DNA of 64,000 nt from Pseudomonas resinovorans NBRC 106553 (GTDB lineage Bacteria; Pseudomonadota; Gammaproteobacteria; Pseudomonadales; Pseudomonadaceae). This document shows positions 45,101 to 54,031 of this stretch, piece after piece. How positions within the stretch are numbered: the stretch's first letter is position 1; each line of letters opens with the position of its first letter. A program made the translations under genes and the position numbers. A model generated the notes under the pieces. The model saw nothing but the letters and a program-made list of their open reading frames with translations, was not told the DNA's origin and did not search any database. The DNA lies in NCBI RefSeq assembly GCF_000412695.1, contig NC_021499.1:1860001-1924000 (forward strand), given 5' to 3'.

Positions 45101-45298
45101 GATGGCTCTCTCACTGGTTCGGATGGGAAACGGGTGGCGATTCTACTGGGGCGACGGGGGCGGCTGCCAGCCAGCTCGTCAGGGCGGCCCCCGACCTGTC
45201 GCGAGAATCTGGCACCAGATGGCCATTATGGTTAGATTGCGCAATCCCAGGCCGATGAGCGCCAGGCGGCGTAACAGCCCCGGTGATGCGGAGTCCGA

Positions 45299-47059
45299 AT
45301 GCAGTTGCCCAGCAGTTCCAAGTCGCCGGAAGGCCCCCGAGATGAGCGATTCGACGGCCTGATCCGTATGGCCAGGAGGCAGTTCGGCGTCCTGGCCGTC
45401 CTGCTGACCAGCGGCGACCAGGACCGCCAGCGGTTCCGCGCCAGCGCCGGGCCGATCGCGGGCGACGCCCTGCAAGACCTCCACTGTCCGCCGCCCGCCG
45501 GCATCCAGGCTGATGCGCTGCTGCTGGTGGCCGATACCAGCCGTGACGAGCACCTGCGCAATCACCCGCTGACGAAGGCATTGCCCGAGCTGCGCTTTCT
45601 CGCCGCCTGCTCGCTGCGGGCGCCGGATGGTGGGCCGCTCGGCCTGCTGTACCTGTTGCACGACCAACCCCGCGAGCTGGATGCCGAGCAGCAGCAAGGG
45701 TTGCGCGAGTTCGCCGAACTGGTGGCTGCGTTGCTGGTGCGGGAGGAGGCGGATCGACGCGAGCTGGAATGCTTGCGCGAGAGCGAGCGGCGCATGGCGC
45801 TGGCCATCGCCGGCAGCGGCACCGGTATCTGGGACCGCAACGCGCTCACCGGCGAAATCCACTATTCCAGTGGTTGGAAGGCCCTGCTGGGCTACACCAG
45901 CGACGAGGTCGGCAATCGCATCGAGGAGAGCTACACCCGCGTCCATCCCGGCGACCTGGCGTACGTGCAGGCCAGCATCCAGGCGCACTTCGACGGGCGC
46001 ACCGAGGCTTACGAAGTGGAGCACCGGCTGCGCTGCCGGGATGGCAGCTACAAGTGGGTCTGCAGTCGCGGCAAGGTGGTGGAGCGTGACGCCGCCGGCA
46101 AGCCCGTGCGCATGGTCGGCACCACCTCCGACGTCACCGCCATGCGCGCCCTGTCGGAAAAAATGCAGCAGACCGCCGCGCTGATGACCGACCTGACCAA
46201 CGAAATTCCGGGCATGGTCTTCCAGTACCGGCGGCAGGTGGATGGGCAATCCAGCTTCTCCTACGTCAGCATCGGGGTCCGCGACATCTACGGGTTGACG
46301 CCGGAGCAACTGGTGCAGGATGCCGACGTGCTGCACCTGATCATCCACCCGGACGACCTGGCGGCGTATCTCGGCTCCCTGGAGGCGTCCGCGCGGGACC
46401 TCAAGCCCTGGCACCAGGAATACCGGGTATTGCTGCCGGGGGGCGGCGCCACCTGGCGACAGGGCGATGCGCGGCCCAGGCCGCTGGCCGACGGTAGTGT
46501 GCTCTGGCACGGCTTCATCACCGATATCACCGAGCGCAAGCTGATCGAAGCCGAGCTGCAGGTGTTCGCCACCACCGATTCCCTGACCCAACTCTCCAAC
46601 CGCCGCCATTTCATGCAGCAGCTCGAAAGCGAGCTGGCGCGGGTGCAGCGCTCGGTCGACTACCGCGCGGTGATCCTGATGTTCGACCTGGACCACTTCA
46701 AGGCCATCAACGATCGCTGGGGCCATTCGGTGGGCGATCTCGCGTTGCGGCACTTCTCGGCGATCCTCTGCACGCAGTTGCGCCGGACCGATGCCGCCGG
46801 TCGCATGGGCGGCGAAGAGTTCGCCGTGGTGTTGAGCAATGCCTCCGTCGACGAAGCCATGATCTTCGCCCAGCGCGTGCAGAGTGAGCTGGCCAGCGCC
46901 CCATTGGCCCACGGTGACGAACACCTGGCCTTGGCGGTCAGTGTCGGAATCGCCTCTCTCCACCCCACCGACGCCAGCGCCGAGGCCGGCCTGTCGCGCA
47001 GCGACATGGCGCTCTACAGCGCCAAGCGTGCCGGCCGCAACCGCATCGAATGTCATTGA
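45299..47059 (+). CDS. GAF-PAS-PAS-GGDEF diguanylate cyclase
   Basis: This 586-residue cytosolic protein has a GAF-like domain (about 15-150), two PAS domains (about 160-285, with SYKWVCSRGKVVERD and GTTSDVT; and about 300-420, ending TDITERK), and a GGDEF domain with DSLTQLSNRRHF, FDLDHFKAINDRWGHSVGD and an active GGEEF (504-508). An RxxD inhibitory site (RRTD, 495-498) sits at the right distance, so product inhibition is expected, unlike the cyclase at 22014. GGAG precedes the ATG. Confidence 0.93.
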   Translation: MQLPSSSKSPEGPRDERFDGLIRMARRQFGVLAVLLTSGDQDRQRFRASAGPIAGDALQDLHCPPPAGIQADALLLVADTSRDEHLRNHPLTKALPELRFLAACSLRAPDGGPLGLLYLLHDQPRELDAEQQQGLREFAELVAALLVREEADRRELECLRESERRMALAIAGSGTGIWDRNALTGEIHYSSGWKALLGYTSDEVGNRIEESYTRVHPGDLAYVQASIQAHFDGRTEAYEVEHRLRCRDGSYKWVCSRGKVVERDAAGKPVRMVGTTSDVTAMRALSEKMQQTAALMTDLTNEIPGMVFQYRRQVDGQSSFSYVSIGVRDIYGLTPEQLVQDADVLHLIIHPDDLAAYLGSLEASARDLKPWHQEYRVLLPGGGATWRQGDARPRPLADGSVLWHGFITDITERKLIEAELQVFATTDSLTQLSNRRHFMQQLESELARVQRSVDYRAVILMFDLDHFKAINDRWGHSVGDLALRHFSAILCTQLRRTDAAGRMGGEEFAVVLSNASVDEAMIFAQRVQSELASAPLAHGDEHLALAVSVGIASLHPTDASAEAGLSRSDMALYSAKRAGRNRIECH

Positions 47060-47282
47060 AAAGGCCGGGCGAGACGCCGCGACGCCCTTGATCTTCAGCC
47101 TCGGCTGAGTGAAAACAGGGAACTGCGCGGCGCAATCGGGTAACAAAGCCTTATCCAGGACGTTTCAGGCCGGGAATCCGCTCGGCGGATAGTCGGCCGC
47201 GCACTGTCATTTGCCACGGAGGGTGCACAGGATGGGAAGGAATCGCGCATCATTGGGCGCAGTCTGTTCGAGAGAGGTTTCC

Positions 47283-48134
47283 ATGGGGGACAAAACATCC
47301 GTTCTGCGCCTGGCGTTGCTGTCACTGGGCCTGGCGTTCGCCGGCAGCGTAGCGGCGAGCGAGGAAACGCAGCTGGTCGAGTCGATCAACGCCTACCGTG
47401 GCCAGGTCCAGCCCTGCGCGGGCCAGGTTTCCATGGAGCTGCCGCCACTCAAGGCCGACCCGCGCCTGGTCCTCCCGGCCGGCAGCATCGGCGACCTGCA
47501 GCAGGCGCTGACGCGCACGGCTTATCCGCTGGTCAACGTCCAGGCGATCAACCTCTCCGGCCCGCGTGACGCGCAGGCGGCCATGAAGGCGTTGCAGGAA
47601 AGCTTCTGCCAGGTGGTGCTCGACCCGCAGTTCTTCGACGTCGGCGTGAGTCGCCAGGACCGCGAATGGCGCATCGTGCTGGCGCGGCCGCTGATGGCCG
47701 GCGGCCTGGGCGACTGGCAGGCGGAAGGGCAGAAGGTGCTGGAGCAGATCAACGTCGCCCGTGGCACGGCGCGCCAGTGCGGCTCGCAATCCTTCGCCGC
47801 CGCCGCGCCCCTGGCCTGGAACGCCACCCTGGCCGGCGCCGCGCAGGAACACACCCGCGCCATGGCCAACCAGAACTTCTTCGACCACAAGGACCGCGAC
47901 GGCCGCACCCCCGGCGACCGCGCCGAACTGGCCGGCTACTCCGCCCAGCTGGTCGGCGAGAACATCGCCGCCGGCCTGGATACCGCCAGCAAGGTGGTCG
48001 AAGGCTGGCTGGCCAGCCCCGGCCACTGCGCCAACCTGATGAACCCGCAGTTCCGCGAACTGGGCGCCGCCTACGCGGTGGACCCGAAGAGCGACGCCGG
48101 CATCTACTGGACGGTGATGTTCGGGACGCAGTGA
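47283..48134 (+). CDS. Secreted CAP-superfamily (SCP/PR-1-like) protein
   Basis: This 283-residue protein has a signal peptide ending near VAAS, an N-terminal domain of 130 residues or so without a recognised family, then a CAP domain (about 150-283) with LAWNATLAGAAQEHTRAMA, FDHKDRDGRTPGDRA, GENIAAG and SPGHCANLM. The conserved His and Glu of the CAP cavity are present. Bacterial CAP proteins are periplasmic or secreted and mostly of unknown role. GAGAGG precedes the start. Confidence 0.85.
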   Translation: MGDKTSVLRLALLSLGLAFAGSVAASEETQLVESINAYRGQVQPCAGQVSMELPPLKADPRLVLPAGSIGDLQQALTRTAYPLVNVQAINLSGPRDAQAAMKALQESFCQVVLDPQFFDVGVSRQDREWRIVLARPLMAGGLGDWQAEGQKVLEQINVARGTARQCGSQSFAAAAPLAWNATLAGAAQEHTRAMANQNFFDHKDRDGRTPGDRAELAGYSAQLVGENIAAGLDTASKVVEGWLASPGHCANLMNPQFRELGAAYAVDPKSDAGIYWTVMFGTQ

Positions 48135-48147
48135 GTCCTCATCACCC

Positions 48148-48169
48148 CGGCCGCAGCGCCCTGCGGCCG
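48148..48169. terminator. Hairpin between convergent genes
   Basis: CGGCCGCAG pairs with CTGCGGCCG around CGCC, 14 bp past the CAP gene stop. There is no U-tract, so this is tentative. Confidence 0.45.
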
Positions 48170-48217
48170 AGGGCTGCCAGGCGCCGTCGTTGACGGCAAC
48201 CTTCCCTAGCCCCATGT

Positions 48218-49000
48218 TCAATCCCGCTCTATATGGGCGGCGAAGCCATGCTGCTGCGGCGCGAGGTCCGGGCGCAGGGTGAGGGCGGGAATCTCGTAGT
48301 CGCCGGCGTTCTGCCGGCGGTAGGCAATGGGCGGCGTCTGCCAGAAGTTGTCCAGGCGCTGGCCCAGCTCTTCGCCGAGGGCGGCGAAGCGGCTGTCGTC
48401 CATGCGGCTGGTGCGGTAGACCAGGAAGGGCGGCAACACCTCGAAGCCGGGGTAGTGGAGGATGCCGTGCTGGATCGGAAACAGCAGGTCGTCCATGGGG
48501 CCGTTGATCCCGCGGGCGCTGTAGTGGGAGTCCCAGCCACCGGTGGTGACCATCAGCATGGCGCGCTTGCCGGCCAGGTTGCCCTCGCCGTAGCGGCTGC
48601 CCCAGCGCTTGTCCGAATGCTCGCCCACGCCGTAGGCGAAGCCATAGGCGTACACCCGGTCGACCCAGCCCTTGAGGATCGCCGGCATGCTGAACCACCA
48701 CAGCGGAAACTGCAGGATCAGCCCATCGGCCCAGCGCAGCTTGTCCTGCTCGCCGGCGATATCGGCACTTTGCCGGCCGTTGGCGAAGGCCTGCCGGGAG
48801 TCGCCGGACGGGGAGAAGGGGTTGTCCGGTCGATAGTCGAGGTGGTCATCCGCGTCCAGCGTGGCCTTCCAGCCCATGGCGTAGAGGTCGCTGACCCGGA
48901 CCTGGTGGCCGGCGGCCTCCAGGCGCTGCACGGCAAAGTCCCTGAGGGCGCCGTTGAGCGAGCGGGGTTCGGGGTGGGCATAGACGAGCAGGATATTCAT
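48218..49000 (-). CDS. NQO1-type NAD(P)H:quinone oxidoreductase / flavodoxin-fold protein
   Basis: This 260-residue protein contains MNILLVYAHPEPRSLNGAL, WADGLILQFPLWWFSMPAILKGWVDRV and MLMVTTGG, the flavodoxin_2 pattern of NQO1/KefF-type reductases that bind FAD or FMN and reduce quinones by two electrons. It is divergent from a LysR gene with an 86-bp AT-rich spacer, so it is likely that regulator's target. Confidence 0.88.
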   Translation of the reverse strand: MNILLVYAHPEPRSLNGALRDFAVQRLEAAGHQVRVSDLYAMGWKATLDADDHLDYRPDNPFSPSGDSRQAFANGRQSADIAGEQDKLRWADGLILQFPLWWFSMPAILKGWVDRVYAYGFAYGVGEHSDKRWGSRYGEGNLAGKRAMLMVTTGGWDSHYSARGINGPMDDLLFPIQHGILHYPGFEVLPPFLVYRTSRMDDSRFAALGEELGQRLDNFWQTPPIAYRRQNAGDYEIPALTLRPDLAPQQHGFAAHIERD

Positions 49001-49086
49001 GGGGAAAACCTCCGGTGCGTGATGGGCGCAGGATGCTGTTCCTCACGGTATATTTGAAATGAATACCCAATATTCCAGGTATACGA

Positions 49087-49980
49087 ATGAATAATCTAAG
49101 GCAGCTGGACCTCAACCTGCTGGTGACCCTGGACGTGCTGCTGGCCGAGCACAATGTGACCCGCGCGGCGGAGCGGCTGCATTTTTCCCAGCCTGCGGTG
49201 AGCGTGCACCTGGCCAAGCTGCGGGAGATATTCGACGACCCGCTGCTGCTGCCGGGACCGCGCGGCATGCGCCCCACCGCGCGCGCCGAGGCCTTGCGCG
49301 AGCCCCTGCGCGAAGCCCTGGCGGTGCTGGAGCGGGCGGTGGCCCCGGCCAGCCCCTTCGACCCCGCCGAGGCGCGGCAGACCTGGCGCATAGCGGCCAC
49401 CGACTATGGCGAGACGTCCATCCTGCTGCCGGCCATGGCCGGGCTGCGCGCCCAGGCGCCCGGCACCCGCCTGGCCGTGGTGGAGATGGTGCCGGCGCGG
49501 ATCGCCCGGCAGGCGGAACAGGGGGAGATCGACCTGGCCTTCCATACCGTCGAGGGCTCGCCGCCCAACCTGCGGCGTCGCACCCTGTTCGCCGAGCGCT
49601 ATGTGCTGGCCGGCCGCGTGGGCCATCCGGCCTTGCAGCGACGTCCGACCCTGAAGCGGTTCTGCGCGCTGGAGCACGTGATCGTGTCGCCCGATGGTGG
49701 CGGCTTCCACGGGATCACCGACGAGATCCTCGGAGAGCGGGGGCTGGAACGGCGAGTGGTGCTGTCGGTGCCGCACTTCCTCTTCCTGCGCTCGGTGCTG
49801 GAGAGCAGCGACCTGGTGGCCATGTTGCCCGAGCGGCTGGTACGGGGCTGCGCCGGCCTGCGGGTGGTCGAGTCGCCAGTGGCGCTACCGGGCTATGAGA
49901 TGGCCATGCTCTGGCACGAGCGCTCCCACCGCGATCCGGCGCACCAATGGCTGCGCGAGCGGATCGTCCAGGCGGTCTAG
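49087..49980 (+). CDS. LysR-family regulator (NodD/NahR-like branch)
   Basis: This 297-residue protein starts NLRQLDLNLLVTLDVLLAEHNVTRAAERLHFSQPAVS (given by recognition of its parts: LDLNLLV, VTRAAERL, SQPAVSVHLAKL), the HTH of the NodD/NahR/LinR branch, often induced by aromatics. The effector domain follows (WRIAATDYGE). It is divergent from the quinone reductase gene. Confidence 0.9.
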   Translation: MNNLRQLDLNLLVTLDVLLAEHNVTRAAERLHFSQPAVSVHLAKLREIFDDPLLLPGPRGMRPTARAEALREPLREALAVLERAVAPASPFDPAEARQTWRIAATDYGETSILLPAMAGLRAQAPGTRLAVVEMVPARIARQAEQGEIDLAFHTVEGSPPNLRRRTLFAERYVLAGRVGHPALQRRPTLKRFCALEHVIVSPDGGGFHGITDEILGERGLERRVVLSVPHFLFLRSVLESSDLVAMLPERLVRGCAGLRVVESPVALPGYEMAMLWHERSHRDPAHQWLRERIVQAV

Positions 49981-50187
49981 TCAACGCTGGCGCAACGGCT
50001 AGTGCTGGGAGAGTCCTGGCCTTGCCGATGGCGTTCCGAAGGCTCCTTCGGACAGAAAGACACCGCACCAGATCATTGCGCCAATTGCTAATCGACGTTT
50101 CGTACAAGCGCCATCCAGTCCGCGTGCCTTTGTGCTGAACCCACGGCTGCTAGGGTCCAGTTCGGACTTCAGGAAGGGGGTGGATGT

Positions 50188-50673
50188 ATGGAGCCGATAT
50201 CAGTGGTGATGAGTGTCCGCTCGCTGCTGATCAGCAGCTTGCTGGTGGCGGTGCTGCCAGGCGTCGTGCTGGTCATGAGCGAATGGTTGTCCAGCAAGAC
50301 CCTGAGCCCGCAAATGTTGCTGCTCAGTGCGGCGATTTATGGGGTTCTCCAGGCATTTGTCGTGTTCCAGGGCGTGAGTGGCCGGGTCTCTCTCGATAGA
50401 GGCGTGCTGCAGGTTCGCTCGGGCTTCTACAGCGCCTCCTGGCCCAGCGCCGGGCTGCGGGTTGTCGAGGAGCGCCAGAGCCCGGTGCCGGGCCTGCGGA
50501 TCAATGGCGTGGCCATGTTCGGCATCAGGGCGGGCTGGTTTCTGGTGGATGGCAGGGACGCCTTCGTACTGACGACAACCGATGAAAGGCTGTGCCTTGC
50601 GCGCAATGCCAAGGTGGTGGTCTGCCTGGATCGGCACGTGGTGGAGCGGTTGTGGCCCTTTCTGGATGGGTAG
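50188..50673 (+). CDS. Two-helix membrane protein with PH-like domain
   Basis: This 161-residue protein has hydrophobic helices at about 12-30 and 40-60, then a beta-rich domain (VSLDRGVLQVRSGFYSASWP, GLRINGVAMFGIRAGWFL, FVLTTTDERLCL) resembling bacterial PH domains (bPH/DUF304 kind). AGGAAGGGGGTGG precedes the ATG. The role is unknown; related proteins are inner-membrane proteins. Confidence 0.7.
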   Translation: MEPISVVMSVRSLLISSLLVAVLPGVVLVMSEWLSSKTLSPQMLLLSAAIYGVLQAFVVFQGVSGRVSLDRGVLQVRSGFYSASWPSAGLRVVEERQSPVPGLRINGVAMFGIRAGWFLVDGRDAFVLTTTDERLCLARNAKVVVCLDRHVVERLWPFLDG

Positions 50674-50707
50674 GCCGTTTGCAGCACGCCCCTGGCCGAT
50701 TCCAGTC

Positions 50708-50927
50708 CTAGGTCTTGTACGAAAAGTCGTCGAGCGAAGGTCAGGCAAGGCGCAACGACCATCGGGAGTAACAGCCGAAGGCTGGCCCGAAGGGAGAGCG
50801 CCAGCGAATCAATCGGCCGAAGAAGCGCAGTTTACGTGTTGTAAATGAGCATTCTGATCGGACTCGCGCACGAGGCCGATTTCAACGCAGCATCACCGAG
50901 CGCAGGCACTTGTGGTACAGAACCTAG
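50708..50927. repeat. Dispersed element with terminal inverted repeats, copy 3
   Basis: The left end CTAGGTCTTGTACGAAAAG matches the reverse complement of the right end, CTAGGTTCTGTACCACAAG. It shares the GTCGAGCGAAGGTCAGGC, AACAGCCGAAGGCTGGCCCG and GTTGTAAATGAGCATT blocks with copy 2 but lacks most of the small-hairpin module. It lies in the convergent gap between the PH-like and MerR genes. The right terminus CCTAG gives the MerR gene its stop codon (50924-50926). Confidence 0.8.
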
Positions 50928-51352
50928 CTCCGTCCCGGAGGGGCTTGGTGCGCCTTGGCCACACTGCGCGCGGCGATCTTCATCAGGCGCTGGAACGACG
51001 GGCATTGCAGGTGATTGGGCGCGCCGCACTCGGCGGCGTGGCGCAGCCCGTCGCGGATGGCCGAGAGCCGCCTGATGGTGCGGTCCAGTTGGTCGGCCTG
51101 GTCCCGCAGGCGGTCGCGGTCGATGCTGGGTTCGGCGCCGGCATTGAGCATCTCGGCGATGGCATCCAGGGAAAAGCCCGCCGTGCGGCCCAGGGCGATC
51201 AGCGACAGGCGTTCGACCACCGAGGCGTTGAACACCCGCTTCAGGCCATTGCGGCCGATGGAGCGGATCAGCCCCTTCTCCTCGTAATAGCGCAGGGTCG
51301 AAGCCGGCAACCCGGACCAGCGCGCCACCTGGCCGATATCCATCTCTTTCAT
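50924..51352 (-). CDS. MerR-family transcriptional regulator
   Basis: This 142-residue protein has a MerR HTH (MDIGQVARWSGLPASTLRYYEEKGLI), a long dimerisation helix and two C-terminal Cys (AECGAPNHLQC, 7 residues between) near where metal or redox sensors bind effectors. It lacks the four-Cys cluster of SoxR. The start at 51352 is upstream of the HTH. It is divergent from a DUF2938 gene with a perfect palindrome between them. The stop is supplied by repeat copy 3. Confidence 0.88.
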   Translation of the reverse strand: MKEMDIGQVARWSGLPASTLRYYEEKGLIRSIGRNGLKRVFNASVVERLSLIALGRTAGFSLDAIAEMLNAGAEPSIDRDRLRDQADQLDRTIRRLSAIRDGLRHAAECGAPNHLQCPSFQRLMKIAARSVAKAHQAPPGRS

Positions 51353-51354
51353 GC

Positions 51355-51376
51355 TTGACCTCAAGTCGACTTGAAC
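51355..51376. promoter_or_regulatory. Candidate MerR operator
   Basis: TCAAGTCGACTTGA (51361-51374) is a perfect 14-bp dyad within TTGACCTCAAGTCGACTTGAAC, close in form to the CCTCAAGT-N2-ACTTGAGG sites bound by SoxR-like MerR proteins. It lies between the divergent MerR and DUF2938 starts, where the family normally binds a stretched promoter. Confidence 0.65.
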
Positions 51377-51426
51377 TGGCAGCCTCATGTACAGCGGCAT
51401 TCAACACACTGTACGAGGAGCAAAGC

Positions 51427-51924
51427 ATGCTTGGCGAGATGATCTTCCGCGTGATCCTGGTCGGCGTCGGCGCCACCCTGGCCACCGATATCTGGGCCTG
51501 GTTGCGCCGGCGCTTGTTCGGCGTCCCGTCACTGGACTACGCCCTGGTGGGGCGCTGGCTCGGGCATATGGGCCGTGGGCGCTTCAGCCATGAGGCCATA
51601 GGTAGGGCGGCGCCCATCGCGGGCGAACGCGTCCTCGGCTGGGCCTTCCACTACGCCACCGGCGTGGTGTTCGCGGCGTTGCTGGTGGCGCTGGCGGGGC
51701 AGGGCTGGTTGTGCCGGCCGAGCCTGTTGCCGGCCATGCTGTTCGGTGCGGCCACGGTGGCGGCGCCCCTGCTGCTGATGCAGCCGGCGTTCGGCATGGG
51801 CCTGGCGGCTTCGCGCACGCCGCAGCCGGGCAAGGCGCGGCTCAGGAGCCTGGTGACCCACCTGGTGTTCGGTGCGGGGTTGTTCGTTGCGGCCTGGGCG
51901 GCTACGGGGCTGGGCTGCGCCTGA
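51427..51924 (+). CDS. DUF2938-type membrane protein
   Basis: This 165-residue protein has about four membrane helices (ILVGVGATLATDIWAWL, ATGVVFAALLVALAG, LFGAATVAAPLLLM, GAGLFVAAWAATG). The pattern LVGRWLGHMGRGRF, then PIAGERVLGWAFHY, is that of DUF2938. GAGGAGCAAAGC precedes the ATG. Pairing with a MerR regulator suggests stress-inducible expression. The function is unknown. Confidence 0.75.
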   Translation: MLGEMIFRVILVGVGATLATDIWAWLRRRLFGVPSLDYALVGRWLGHMGRGRFSHEAIGRAAPIAGERVLGWAFHYATGVVFAALLVALAGQGWLCRPSLLPAMLFGAATVAAPLLLMQPAFGMGLAASRTPQPGKARLRSLVTHLVFGAGLFVAAWAATGLGCA

Positions 51925-51947
51925 ACGGCGCGGAAGCGGAAACGACG

Positions 51948-51969
51948 ACGGGAGCCCTTGGGCTCCCGT
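51948..51969. terminator. Bidirectional terminator-like hairpin
   Basis: ACGGGAGCCC pairs perfectly with GGGCTCCCGT around two bases, in the 54-bp gap between convergent stops. The plus-strand side ends TCTGGGT, so the U-tract is poor. Confidence 0.65.
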
Positions 51970-51978
51970 CTGGGTGAA

Positions 51979-52815
51979 TCAATGCGGCTGGTTCAGGGTC
52001 AGGCGCATGTGGCGGTTCACATCCTTGTACAGCAGGTAGCGGAAGCGACCGGGGCCACCGGAGTAGCAGGCCTGCGGGCAGAAGGCGCGCAGCCACATGA
52101 AGTCGCCGGCTTCAACCTCTACCCAGTCCTGGTTCAGGCGGTAGACGGCCTTGCCTTCCAGCACGTACAGGCCGTGCTCCATCACGTGGGTTTCGGCGAA
52201 GGGGATCACGCCGCCCGGCTCGAAGTTGACGATGTTGACGTGCATGTCATGACGCATGTCGGCCATGTCGACGAAGCGGGTGGTGCTCCAGCGGCCTTCG
52301 GTGTCCGGCATCACGCGGGGCTCGATGTCCTGCTCGTTGGTGACGAAGGCTTCGGGCAGCGGTACGCCGTCGACGCGCTGGTAGTGCTTGCGAATCCAGT
52401 GGAAGCGGGTGTGCTGGCCGGAGGTGTTGCGCACCTTGTAGTCGGCGCCCGGCGGGATGAAGGCATAGCCGCCCGGTTGCATGTTGTGGACCTGGCCTTG
52501 CAGGGTCAGGGTCAGCTCGCCTTCCACCACGAACAACACCGCCTCGGCGTTGACGTCCTGTTCCGGCTTGTCGCTGCCGCCGTTGGGGGCGAGCTCGACG
52601 ATGTACTGGGAGAAGGTCTCGGCGAAGCCGGACAGCGGGCGGGCGATGACCCACATGCGCATGTTGTCCCAGAAGGGCAGGTGGCTGGTGACGATGTCAC
52701 GCATCACGCCCTTGGGGATCACGGCATAGGCTTCGGTGAACATGGCGCGGTCGGTGAGCAGCTCGGTCTGTGCCGGGTGCCCGCCGTGCGGCGCGTAGTA
52801 GCTGGATTTGGACAT
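51979..52815 (-). CDS. allE: (S)-ureidoglycine aminohydrolase-like bicupin (AllE/UGHY)
   Basis: This 278-residue bicupin starts with YYAPHGGHPAQTELLTDRAM and contains FVVEGELTLTLQG, GGYAFIPPG, then in the second cupin FEPGGVIPFAETHVMEHGLYVLEG and DFMWLRAFCPQACYSGG. This is the AllE pattern, with His, Glu, His and Gln manganese ligands in the second barrel. It converts ureidoglycine to ureidoglycolate plus ammonia in allantoin breakdown. No other allantoin gene is adjacent. GAGG precedes the start. The LysR gene upstream on the same strand may regulate it. Confidence 0.88.
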   Translation of the reverse strand: MSKSSYYAPHGGHPAQTELLTDRAMFTEAYAVIPKGVMRDIVTSHLPFWDNMRMWVIARPLSGFAETFSQYIVELAPNGGSDKPEQDVNAEAVLFVVEGELTLTLQGQVHNMQPGGYAFIPPGADYKVRNTSGQHTRFHWIRKHYQRVDGVPLPEAFVTNEQDIEPRVMPDTEGRWSTTRFVDMADMRHDMHVNIVNFEPGGVIPFAETHVMEHGLYVLEGKAVYRLNQDWVEVEAGDFMWLRAFCPQACYSGGPGRFRYLLYKDVNRHMRLTLNQPH

Positions 52816-53008
52816 GGGGTCTTTCCTCATTGTTGTCTTGCCGCCCCGCGCGCCAGTGGCGCGGGGGCGTACAAAGCGGGCGGAGCGGTGCGCCAGGGGT
52901 AGGGCGCGAACCGGTCGCTGAAGGCCACGATATCCAGCGTCTGGTGCATGCACAAATTAAATGTTGGAATCCGCCACATTTGATTTGTGAATGAAAAAAG
53001 CAGGCCTC

Positions 53009-53893
53009 TCAGCCACGGGTATCCTGGGCCAGCACCTTCGACAACACCTGGGCCAGGTCCTTGATCATCGGGTCCGCCGCCGGGCGGTGCAGCAGCGCCA
53101 CCTCGAACATATCCACCGAGGGCAGCCCGACGGATTTTGGCACCACGGCGTGGCCCGCCGTCACCGCCCGCATCGGCAGCAGGCCTATCCCCATGCCATC
53201 GGCGATGGCCGACTGAATGCCGCTGAGGCTCGAACTGGTGAAGCTGATGTGCCAGCGCCGGCCCATGGATTCCAGGGCGGCGATCAGTTCGTCGCGGTAC
53301 ACCCCGCGCGGCGGGAAGGTCACGATGGGCAGCGGGTCGAGGTCGATGCAGGGGTTGCTGGCGCTGTCCACCCAGCGGGTCTTCTCCGGCCAGCAGGCCA
53401 CTGCCTCGCGGCTGTTCTGGCGTTGCTTGAGCAGCACCAGGTCGAGTTCGCCACGGTCGTAGCTGGCGGACAGGTCGCGGCTGAGGCCACTGGTGACCTC
53501 CAGCTTCACCTGCGGGTAACGCCGGTTGAACGCCGCCAGTTGCTGGGTGGTGCGGCCGCTGGCGAAGTCATCCGGCACGCCGATGCGCACGGTCAGGGCC
53601 ACGGTGGCGCCGGACAGCGCCTCCACCAGTTCATCGTTCAGGGCCAACAGGCGACGCGCGTAGCCCAGCAGGGTATTGCCGGCGTCGGTGGGCAGCACGT
53701 CGCGGTTGCCGCGTTCCAGCAGGCGGTGCCCGGCCAGTTCCTCCAGGCGGCGGATCTTCTGGCTGATGGTGGACTGGGTGGAATGCAGGCGCGTGGCGGC
53801 GGTGGTGAAGCTGCCGCAGTCGGCCACCGTGACGATGGCCCGCAGCAGGTCGAGGTCGAACAGGCGGCTATTCGATTTATCACTTTCACTCAT
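53009..53893 (-). CDS. LysR-family transcriptional regulator
   Basis: This 294-residue protein has an HTH with LDLLRAIVTVADCGSFTTAA and LHSTQSTISQKIRRLEE, then an effector domain with VRIGVPDDFASG and LDLVLLKQRQ. It lies 193 bp upstream of allE on the same strand, so joint or sequential control is possible but the usual divergent layout is absent. The divergent neighbour is the AraC-family gene at 54032. Confidence 0.88.
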   Translation of the reverse strand: MSESDKSNSRLFDLDLLRAIVTVADCGSFTTAATRLHSTQSTISQKIRRLEELAGHRLLERGNRDVLPTDAGNTLLGYARRLLALNDELVEALSGATVALTVRIGVPDDFASGRTTQQLAAFNRRYPQVKLEVTSGLSRDLSASYDRGELDLVLLKQRQNSREAVACWPEKTRWVDSASNPCIDLDPLPIVTFPPRGVYRDELIAALESMGRRWHISFTSSSLSGIQSAIADGMGIGLLPMRAVTAGHAVVPKSVGLPSVDMFEVALLHRPAADPMIKDLAQVLSKVLAQDTRG

Positions 53894-54031
53894 GGTGGTA
53901 TCGGCTTTTCAAATGTCCATCCCGGTTTTAGCAGTTCACTCCAGCCCCGGCAACGTCCGCAGCGGCGGCCGGGCTGGGAGGGGGCCGGTGCTATCATTCC
54001 GCTTCTCCCTGGCCGGCTATGGGGGTGCCCT

